Below, piece by piece: positions 1 to 4,942 of a DNA stretch of 5,142 bases. Origin of the DNA: Desulfuromonadaceae bacterium UBA6124. GTDB lineage: Bacteria; Desulfobacterota; Desulfuromonadia; Desulfuromonadales; Trichloromonadaceae. Every line of letters begins with the position of its first letter. Position 1 is the first letter of the stretch. The notes under the pieces were generated by a model. It was given only the letters and a program-made list of their open reading frames with translations. It did not search any database and had not been told where the DNA came from. A program made the position numbers and the translations under genes. Where the stretch lies: the NCBI GenBank assembly GCA_002423365.1, contig DIVU01000134.1, positions 1 through 5,142 on the forward strand, read 5' to 3'.

Positions 1-347
1 AGAGCCGCAGCGCCTCGCGCTCGTCGCCGCACTGCCCGGTCCAGGCGGCGATGTTGTTACGGGTGTTGAGCGTGTCCGGATGGTCCGCGCCGAGCACCCG
101 CGCCCGGTCGGGCAAGAGCTCTCGAGAGAGCCGCAGCGCCTCGCGCGCGTCGCCGCACTTCCCGGTCTCGTGGGCGATGTGGTTGCGAGTGTTGAGCGTC
201 TTCGGATGGTCCGCGCCGAGTACCCGAGCCAAGTCGGGCAAGAGCTCTCGATAGAGCCGCAGCGCCTCGCGCGCCTCGCCGCACTTCCCGGTCCAGTGGG
301 CGATGTTGTTGCGGGTGGTGAGCGTCTCCGGATGGTTCGCGCCGAGA
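1..347 (-). repeat. Tandem 126-bp repeats encoding 42-residue TPR units
   Basis: Copies begin at 1, 127 and 253, each with AGAGCCGCAGCGCCTCGCGC, exactly 126 bp apart. The third copy diverges after about 347. On the coding (minus) strand each unit reads roughly R-x-LLPD-x-ARVLGADHP-x-TLNTRN-x-IA-x-x-TGKCG-x-AREALRL, the pattern of kinesin-light-chain-type TPR (TPR_10/TPR_12) units. Nucleotide identity between copies is much higher than the fold needs, which points to recent duplication. The array continues past the left edge, so the copy number is unknown. Confidence 0.9.
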
Positions 348-2152
348 TCGCGCGTGAAGATCGGGAGCGTCATCACGGAGATCGCCAGGGCCTCACGATA
401 ATTGCCGCGCGCCCCCTCGTAACGGGCTGAACGGTCCGCAAGTATGGCCTCGTCGACGGTGTCTATTTCTGGTGTCAAATGCCGTGCGTGGGCGAGTTCA
501 AATTCCAGTCTGGCGTGTTTACGGATGTCGTCCACATCCTCCAGGAGTCCGACGAGCGCGGACACCGCACCCTGGCGCAGTGTCTCGCGCAGCGGCGGTG
601 CCTCTTTTCCCGCCGGATCCCCATGAACCATGGTGTAGCGCACCAGGGCGTGAACCGAGAGGGTATCGCCGACCGCGCCCCCCAGGGAGAGGGTGGCCAG
701 CGAGTGGGTTTCGAGCTGATTCACCGCGTTGGTAAAGTAGGCCTCCGTACCCGGTTCGTCCAGCAGAAAGGCCCGCCCCAGTGCCTCCCTGGCCAGCCGG
801 TACGGGATGGGCGTGCCCCCATGCAGCTCGCCGGCGAGCCGAAGCAGGCTTAATCCTTCCTCGCCGAGCAGCCGCACGCTCTGGAGGAAGGTGACCACGA
901 TGCTCTTCTCGTGGCCATCCGGCAACTGCCCCTTCAGACCGGCGATTAGCGAGCCGAGCGGATCGGTCCGCGCCTGCGTCAGATCGGCCCGTAACGCAGC
1001 GAAGCTCTTGGTCTTGAGCAGGAAGTGACCGGCCACATCCAGCGCCAGGGCATGGCGGCCGAGATCCTCGGCGAGACCGTGGGCGTCGTGCCGCTCCCGA
1101 TCGGTCCGGGCCTTGCGTTCCCGGGTGAGGAGTTCGAAGGCCGGTTCCGGCTCCAGCACGTCGACCTCGACCGTGACGCCGATCCCCGTGTGCTCCTTGC
1201 AGCGGGTGGTGATCAGGGTGTGGCCGTTGGCGCTGGGGGCACACCACCCCGGCAAGCCCTGCTCCTGGTCCAAATCCGGTGGCAGATCGTCGACAATCCA
1301 GAGATACGGCTCGCCGGCGGCTAGTTTCTGTCCGAGTTGATGGTAGACAACCCGGAAATCGAGACCGGTGATGTCGATGTCCCTGTTGATCGCCAGACCT
1401 TCGAGCTGCCGCTTTCGTTCTCCCTCGCGTGCTTCGGGATCCATCGGCTTCTGGGGATCGAAGCCGTAGGCGCGCAACCAGCAGATGCCGCCAGGATAGG
1501 CCGCGCCGAAGCGCCTGGCGTACTCGATCACCAGCAGGCTCTTGCCGACGCCCCCCATCCCGGTGAGCTGGGCCAGCACATGGGGGTTCTCGTAGTCTGA
1601 AATGCCGACCGGGTTAAGGGCAGTGTGAATACGCCACAACTCGCGCAGCCGGCCGACGAATCGTGCCGAGCCCTGTTGCGCCGAGGGGTGCCAGGCCGGC
1701 AGCTTGAACTGGCGCAGCGCGGCAAAATCATCGGCAAGTCCGGCCAGTCTTTCGCGGAGCGCTTGGAGGCAGGCCTCCCGGGCAGCCTCGTCCTTCGGTG
1801 CAGCCAGATAGTTCTGGCGTCCCACGTCGCCCAGGGAGATATGGGTCACGGTCTCTTCGGGATTGAGGATGAGGATGCGCGACAGAACATCGCGGGTCAG
1901 CCGCTGGCTGCAGATCCAGGCGGCGGTCAGTTCCTTCTGGCAGTAGCTCGATTGGGCGTACTCGGGGGAATACCAGGCAAGGAGCGCGTGGGAGCGCGCC
2001 AGGCCTTCGCGGATGCGGGCGGGGAAATCGTCGAGCGGATCGATTTCCTCGCGGTCGATCCAGACCTCGATCCCCCCCTTGGTCAGGGCCTCGGCAAAGG
2101 GATAGACCTGCTCCTTGTTCTTGCGCGAATAACTGATGAAGAGTCTGACCAT
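1..2152 (-). CDS. TIR-NB-ARC-TPR protein (bacterial NLR-like STAND ATPase), C-terminus beyond the left edge
   Basis: The frame is open for 717 codons from ATG at 2152 to the window edge with no stop, so the C-terminus is missing. A strong Shine-Dalgarno (GAGGAGGAG) precedes the ATG. Residues about 1-130 are a TIR domain: VRLFISYSR, then GGIEVWIDREEI, then SSYCQKEL, whose Glu74 sits where NAD+-hydrolysing TIRs carry the catalytic Glu. Residues about 190-510 are an NB-ARC module: P-loop GMGGVGKS (198-205, Lys204), Walker B YLWIVDD (283-289), TLITTR (312-317), GLPL-like LGRHALAL (364-371) and MHD-like VHALVR (500-505). From about 570 on come TPR units of 42 residues. By family knowledge, the TPRs would sense a ligand, the ATPase would oligomerise, and the clustered TIRs would consume NAD+ or make a signal. 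The trigger is unknown. It is probably co-transcribed with the SLATT gene upstream, although 238 bp separate them. Confidence 0.95.
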   Translation of the reverse strand, partial: MVRLFISYSRKNKEQVYPFAEALTKGGIEVWIDREEIDPLDDFPARIREGLARSHALLAWYSPEYAQSSYCQKELTAAWICSQRLTRDVLSRILILNPEETVTHISLGDVGRQNYLAAPKDEAAREACLQALRERLAGLADDFAALRQFKLPAWHPSAQQGSARFVGRLRELWRIHTALNPVGISDYENPHVLAQLTGMGGVGKSLLVIEYARRFGAAYPGGICWLRAYGFDPQKPMDPEAREGERKRQLEGLAINRDIDITGLDFRVVYHQLGQKLAAGEPYLWIVDDLPPDLDQEQGLPGWCAPSANGHTLITTRCKEHTGIGVTVEVDVLEPEPAFELLTRERKARTDRERHDAHGLAEDLGRHALALDVAGHFLLKTKSFAALRADLTQARTDPLGSLIAGLKGQLPDGHEKSIVVTFLQSVRLLGEEGLSLLRLAGELHGGTPIPYRLAREALGRAFLLDEPGTEAYFTNAVNQLETHSLATLSLGGAVGDTLSVHALVRYTMVHGDPAGKEAPPLRETLRQGAVSALVGLLEDVDDIRKHARLEFELAHARHLTPEIDTVDEAILADRSARYEGARGNYREALAISVMTLPIFTRDLGANHPETLTTRNNIAHWTGKCGEAREALRLYRELLPDLARVLGADHPKTLNTRNHIAHETGKCGDAREALRLSRELLPDRARVLGADHPDTLNTRNNIAAWTGQCGDEREALRL

Positions 2153-2390
2153 CCGCTCCTCCTCGTTTTATTTCCCGACTTTTCCCATCAACCGTTCCAG
2201 CTTGCCCCGATTCACGAACATCCGGTTACCGCCCCATCGAGAACCTTTCGGCCCATGCCTCCTCGAAAACGTGGTGCTGAGTCACCGGGGAATTGAAATA
2301 GCAACATGTTTCACTTTGGGCTGGTCGCCTCGATCTCCGCCACCGCCACCTGGTGTTGTGTTCGCTGCTCGGGATAATGAAGATGATGCG
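2153..2390. other. Gap between the SLATT and TIR-NB-ARC genes, no convincing gene
   Basis: This 238-bp stretch separates two genes of the same strand. I see no domain-bearing ORF and no hairpin followed by a T tract, so read-through from the SLATT gene is possible. It holds a short repetitive run CCGCCACCGCCACC (2337-2350) and a weak dyad GGTG-CTGAGT-CACC near 2272-2285. Short minus-strand frames exist (for example a 17-residue ORF at 2168-2221), but none has a Shine-Dalgarno or recognisable sequence. Confidence 0.6.
2156..2164 (-). promoter_or_regulatory. Ribosome binding site of the TIR-NB-ARC-TPR gene
   Basis: On the minus strand GAGGAGGAG lies three bases before ATG 2152, which puts a GGAGG core 6-7 bases upstream. 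It supports this start, and the TIR domain begins immediately after it. Confidence 0.8.
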
Positions 2391-2987
2391 TCATACTTTC
2401 GGCTTTCTTTTCTCCAACATCTTGTCAATCTCGAAGAGATTCCGCCGGAACTCGAGTATCCAGGCGTTGGTTTCGCTGATAACCAGCGCTTCCACTTTAT
2501 GGGTGAAGTCACGCAAGCTGGAAAGAAGCTCCTGCTGGTGTTCATCCATTTTCCCTTCCGGCACCTTCACGGATACAGCCTTGGCCCAGTCGAGGCAGAA
2601 CTCCTTGAGACTCTGCTCCAGCGTCATTTGGGTTTTCATAAAACGCATCCAGCCGGTTGAGATGCCGTATGTCCGATCGAACAGAATGATGATGCCGGCC
2701 AAGGCAATGACGATATATCCCAGATGGAGAAACGATACGGAACAATCAAAGAAAGTAAGCTCGCAGTTTTTGCACGCAGCGTCAATCAGTGGGCAGAGTA
2801 TGCCGATCCCGCCAAGCAGGACAGCGATACCGAGCAGCCACTGGGAAAGTATTCTTTTGGGCTTTCTCTTACGATCGTACCAATCGATCTGCTTCTGGGC
2901 ATTTTCTATCGTCCACTCGTAGAGACGCATCAGGAAAGCATGCCGATCATGTTCGTCCCAGACGGGGAATCCGTGCTCCTTGTCCAT
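2391..2987 (-). CDS. SLATT-type two-transmembrane protein, putative membrane effector
   Basis: The protein has 198 residues. ATG at 2987 follows a good Shine-Dalgarno and the stop is TGA at 2391-2393. An N-terminal amphipathic, charged region contains IDWYDRKRKPKR (about 34-45). Two hydrophobic segments follow, about 46-69 (ending GILCPLI) and 84-105 (LGYIVIALAGIIILF). Next come DRTYGISTGWMR (104-115) and a long charged, helical C-terminus (about 118-198). The WY...R, LCPL, TM2, then D-R-x-x-G-x-S-x-GWMR order matches the SLATT superfamily (SMODS- and SLOG-associating 2TM effector), probably the SLATT_2 subtype. Members are predicted to act as membrane pores in nucleotide-signal-dependent conflict systems. 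Here the neighbouring signal source would be the downstream TIR-NB-ARC-TPR protein, which is inference. The gene looks more AT-rich than the TIR gene, suggesting a different origin. The family call is from memory of the motif pattern, not a profile search. Confidence 0.85.
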   Translation of the reverse strand: MDKEHGFPVWDEHDRHAFLMRLYEWTIENAQKQIDWYDRKRKPKRILSQWLLGIAVLLGGIGILCPLIDAACKNCELTFFDCSVSFLHLGYIVIALAGIIILFDRTYGISTGWMRFMKTQMTLEQSLKEFCLDWAKAVSVKVPEGKMDEHQQELLSSLRDFTHKVEALVISETNAWILEFRRNLFEIDKMLEKRKPKV

Positions 2988-2992
2988 GAAAA

Positions 2993-3000
2993 CCTCCCTC
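2993..3000 (-). promoter_or_regulatory. Ribosome binding site of the SLATT gene
   Basis: On the minus strand GAGGGAGG precedes ATG 2987 by five bases, the normal spacing. It fixes the start of the 198-residue reading. Confidence 0.8.
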
Positions 3001-3258
3001 TTTCGTTAAGGATTACCGGGGCGGATAGATCAACATCTGGTCATGATGTAGGGGGGAGCCTTCCCGCGTAATCCGATATCTTCAAGTGACTGGTCCGTGC
3101 GAACCCTGCCCGGATGTTCCCCGTACACGCCGCCGCACCGCGTCCCAACATCAAATCCCTTCTTACACGCAATCCCGATTGAATTCGCCTCCGGTCTCTC
3201 CGCCCCCCCGTAGGCTCAAGAATTTCAAGAGGATTTGTTGCGAAGAGATTTCGGTCTA

Positions 3259-3287
3259 TTAGACTATTAGAATAATTTTAATAAACT
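3259..3287 (+). promoter_or_regulatory. Possible sigma-70-type promoter in the AT-rich block
   Basis: TTAGAC (3259-3264) and TAAACT (3282-3287) are separated by 17 bases in the only strongly AT-rich part of the window. Both boxes are imperfect. It would transcribe the DUF4062 remnant and possibly the caspase-TIR operon. The -35 box overlaps the CTATTAGA tandem repeat, which could be an operator. Confidence 0.35.
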
Positions 3288-3314
3288 TTACCACATGATC
3301 ATGGGTGTGCATGG

Positions 3315-3340
3315 GGTCAGCGTCATCCTTGATGCTGACC
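3315..3340 (+). promoter_or_regulatory. Strong hairpin in the leader, upstream of the DUF4062 remnant
   Basis: GGTCAGCGTCA and TTGATGCTGACC form an 11-bp stem (one G-T pair) with a 4-base loop TCCT. Three more pairs are possible outside a bulged A. No T run follows on either strand, so it is not an intrinsic terminator. It lies between the AT-rich promoter-like block and the Shine-Dalgarno at about 3353-3358, where an RNA leader structure or a protein-binding dyad would sit. Its function is not known. Confidence 0.55.
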
Positions 3341-3362
3341 ACCAGTCTAACGAAGGGGCGAG

Positions 3363-3553
3363 ATGACGACCATCCATCTCTCATCCACCTACGAAGACTT
3401 GAAAGATTGTCGCAAGTTGTTTTGGGTGATTTGGGCAAGGCCGGTTATCAGGTCATCGCCATGGAGGATTACGTCATCACCGACAAGCGACCCGTGGACA
3501 ATTACCTTGCCGATGTCGAAAAGGCAGAATGCCGAAACCACGGGTTTTCATAA
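3363..3553 (+). pseudogene. Remnant of a DUF4062 protein, frameshifted and truncated
   Basis: ATG 3363 has an AAGGGG Shine-Dalgarno and reads MTTIHLSSTYEDLKDCRK, the conserved start of DUF4062 domains (typically VFISSTYEDLKE-x-R). The homology then leaves the frame: from about 3416 the next frame reads VVLGDLGKAGYQVIAMEDY, then VITDKRPVDNYLADVEKAE. This is the expected continuation (GHQVIAMEDYVA-x-D-x-RPL-x-x-CLADV). One base missing near 3413-3416 explains the switch. The second half of the domain (usually DVYVGIFAWRYG) is absent: after KAE the frame gives seven unrelated residues and stops at TAA 3551-3553. So there are two lesions, a frameshift and a 3' deletion. Intact DUF4062 domains usually sit at the N-terminus of STAND ATPase or TPR conflict proteins. 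This is probably the scar of a replaced defence gene. Confidence 0.75.
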
Positions 3554-3560
3554 GCCATAG

Positions 3561-3589
3561 CTGACAGATCGTTTTTAACTGAATATTCG
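3561..3589 (+). promoter_or_regulatory. Possible promoter of the caspase-TIR operon
   Basis: CTGACA (3561-3566, five of six to consensus) is followed after 17 bases by TATTCG (3584-3589, weak), inside a locally AT-rich stretch with a T run. It lies about 55 bases before the start at 3644. The poor -10 box keeps confidence low. Confidence 0.3.
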
Positions 3590-3631
3590 AAGCATCTGAT
3601 GTGGCTGTCGGCAGCTGATAATGTCGCCTGC

Positions 3632-3637
3632 AAGGAG
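3632..3637 (+). promoter_or_regulatory. Ribosome binding site that decides the caspase-TIR start
   Basis: AAGGAG lies six bases before ATG 3644. An upstream in-frame ATG at 3599 would add 15 residues that do not look like family sequence and has no comparable site, so 3644 is preferred. Confidence 0.8.
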
Positions 3638-3643
3638 AATTCG

Positions 3644-4774
3644 ATGCCCCGCAAGCATGCCCCCAAAATCCTCGCCCGCCGCCTCGCCCTGTTGATCTGC
3701 AACGGGACATTTCCCAATATCCCCCAGTACCAGCTGCCGGGACCGGTCAAGGACGCCAAGCTATTGAGCGCCACCCTCTCCGATCCGGAAACCTGCGGCT
3801 TCGAAGTGAAAACCCTCGTCGACCGGGGGCTTCTGGAGATACGTCGTGAAATCGCCCGCATCTGCAAGGAAGCGGGAGAACAGGATACCCTGCTTATCTA
3901 CTATTCGGGCAACGGTTTCCCCGACGATGATGGCGACCTCTACCTGCTGGCCTCCGACTCTTACGGCGACTACCCCGACGCGACCGCCCTCGACGCCGAA
4001 TACATCCTTTCCCAGCTTCGCCACTCCAAATGCCGCAAGATCGTCCTTATGGTCGACGCCTGCCATGCCGGGGCGTTTTTCAATCACAACCGTGGGATAC
4101 CGCCCGGGTTATTCGCGATCACCTCATGCGGCGCGGATGAATACTGCAGCGACACGCCTGACGGAGGCGCCTTTACCCTGGCGACATGCGCGGGACTGCG
4201 GGGGGCAGCGGCGGACCTGGATGGGGATGGGCAGGTTTCCATTGACGAGCTCCATGAATTCGTCAAGAACGACATCAAGACAAAGGGATTTTCCGGAATT
4301 CCTCAAAAATGGGTCTGGAACGTGCCGGAGCCGATTTACATCGGCAACGTGCCGCGTTGCGTGTTTCTGAGCTACGCCCGGGAGGATGCGGAGTTGGTCG
4401 ACGAACTCGGCAAGGCGCTCACCACAGAGGGGTTGTCCATCTGGGTAGATCGGGAGGATATCCAGTCGGGGAGTTGGAAGGAACGGGTCACCGCCGGCCT
4501 GAACCGCGCCAGGGCTCTCGTTGTCCTCCTCACCGAACATTCTCTCGCCTCAAGCCCGGTGCAGAAGGAGCTCGCCTTCGCCGCCCGAAAGAAGGTGCCG
4601 ATCATTCCGGTACAGACCCGGGCACTGGAAGACCATGACCTTCCCGATTGGTTTACCCTTGACTACGCCGATCTCCACCGTCACTTGATCCTGCCGAACA
4701 AGATCGCCGATGGCGTCAAGGGTTTGGCCAGGGCGATACGCCAGGCGCGGGGTGGCCGCGGGACCGGTGGGTGA
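3644..4774 (+). CDS. Caspase-like (peptidase C14) protein fused to a TIR domain, catalytic His replaced by Asn
   Basis: The protein has 376 residues. Residues about 10-225 are a caspase/metacaspase-like fold: LALLICNGTF, GPVKDAKLLSATL (activation-type segment), TLLIYYSGNG (81-91) and IVLMVDACHAGAFF (133-146, Cys140). The His-Cys dyad normally uses YYSGHG; here the codon at 3911-3913 is AAC, so position 90 is Asn. ITSC-x-ADE and GGAFT follow as in bacterial caspases. Residues 191-202 (DLDGDGQVSIDE) are a perfect 12-residue EF-hand loop. Residues about 237-376 are a TIR domain: VFLSYAREDAE, LSIWVDREDI and SPVQKEL, with Glu309 at the usual catalytic position. There is no signal peptide or membrane segment, so it is cytosolic. 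By family, TIRs make NAD-derived products and caspase-like proteases cleave proteins on activation. Without the His, proteolysis may be lost unless another residue substitutes. It is the first gene of a compact plus-strand operon. Confidence 0.95.
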   Translation: MPRKHAPKILARRLALLICNGTFPNIPQYQLPGPVKDAKLLSATLSDPETCGFEVKTLVDRGLLEIRREIARICKEAGEQDTLLIYYSGNGFPDDDGDLYLLASDSYGDYPDATALDAEYILSQLRHSKCRKIVLMVDACHAGAFFNHNRGIPPGLFAITSCGADEYCSDTPDGGAFTLATCAGLRGAAADLDGDGQVSIDELHEFVKNDIKTKGFSGIPQKWVWNVPEPIYIGNVPRCVFLSYAREDAELVDELGKALTTEGLSIWVDREDIQSGSWKERVTAGLNRARALVVLLTEHSLASSPVQKELAFAARKKVPIIPVQTRALEDHDLPDWFTLDYADLHRHLILPNKIADGVKGLARAIRQARGGRGTGG

Positions 4775-4941
4775 GTTTCTGGCGAATGGCCATGATGGCC
4801 GAGCAAACGGGTGGCGGCGATGCATCACGGTGGTGGCGGAAGGCATACGAGGTCTTGTCCGGAATGAAGGAGCGGGAACTCTTTGTCTCGCCGCGGGATG
4901 AGCAGTATCCGGAACAGATTCGGCCCAAGGCAGGAGGTTAG
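4771..4941 (+). CDS. Small hypothetical protein between caspase-TIR and the deoxyribosyltransferase-like gene
   Basis: A 56-codon frame starts at GTG 4771, which shares GTGA with the stop of the caspase-TIR gene, and ends at TAG 4939-4941, one base before the next ATG. Such a 4-bp overlap is typical of translational coupling. In-frame ATGs at 4786, 4792 and 4795 (51, 49 or 48 residues) are alternatives; none of the starts has a clear Shine-Dalgarno. The sequence looks protein-like: MAEQTGGGDAS, then RWWRKAYEVLSGMKERELF, then VSPRDEQYPEQI. It is charged and aromatic, with no membrane segment. I do not recognise a named family. Its place in a tight operon suggests an accessory protein or a decayed segment of a neighbouring protein; no function is assigned. 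Confidence 0.5.
   Translation: MSFWRMAMMAEQTGGGDASRWWRKAYEVLSGMKERELFVSPRDEQYPEQIRPKAGG
4932..4938 (+). promoter_or_regulatory. Perfect Shine-Dalgarno of the deoxyribosyltransferase-like gene
   Basis: AGGAGGT, fully complementary to the 16S 3' end, lies four bases before ATG 4943. It overlaps the end of the small ORF, so the two are probably on one transcript. Confidence 0.85.
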
Positions 4942-4942
4942 C

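Larger units (their letters stand above)
2988..3362. other. Divergent intergenic region between the two gene groups
   Basis: This region should carry the outward promoters. The part nearest the SLATT gene is GC-rich and contains imperfect dyads: GGATTAC (3010-3016) with GTAATCC (3068-3074), ACATC (3033-3037) with GATGT (3045-3049), and GATGTT (3113-3118) with AACATC (3147-3152). On the minus strand a stop-to-stop frame of 61 codons lies at 3030-3215 without a plausible start. From about 3240 to 3300 the sequence turns sharply AT-rich. It contains a tandem octamer CTATTAGA (3256-3263 and 3264-3271) and a 10-bp palindrome CATGATCATG (3294-3303). I could not pick a convincing minus-strand promoter. 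Confidence 0.6.

Noticed and set aside
1..378. CRISPR array
   Set aside because: The 126-bp units are contiguous, without spacers, and encode in-frame TPR units.
80..430. Plus-strand ORF with repeated MVRAE units
   Set aside because: The repetition comes from the antisense of the TPR array; the minus frame gives correct TPR consensus.
519..1247. 242-codon minus-strand ORF, Arg- and Gly-rich
   Set aside because: It overlaps the NB-ARC coding frame on the same strand. The true frame shows P-loop, Walker B and MHD-like motifs and is open across the whole stretch, so this is a shadow frame of GC-rich DNA.
2168..2221. 17-residue minus-strand ORF just before the TIR gene
   Set aside because: No Shine-Dalgarno and no recognisable sequence; a leader peptide cannot be supported.
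1625..2296. 223-codon plus-strand ORF
   Set aside because: It lies antisense to the TIR domain and the gene start, has no recognisable domain, and contradicts the strong Shine-Dalgarno and TIR motifs on the minus strand.
3315..3340. Intrinsic terminator
   Set aside because: The stem is strong, but no T tract follows on either strand.
3305..3553. 82-codon ORF starting at ATG 3305
   Set aside because: Only its second part (from about 3416) matches DUF4062; its first part runs through the hairpin and is not family-like. The domain start is in the frame of ATG 3363, so this is half of a frameshifted pseudogene.
3599..3643. Longer caspase-TIR start at ATG 3599
   Set aside because: The extra 15 residues look like translated leader, and the AAGGAG site fits ATG 3644.
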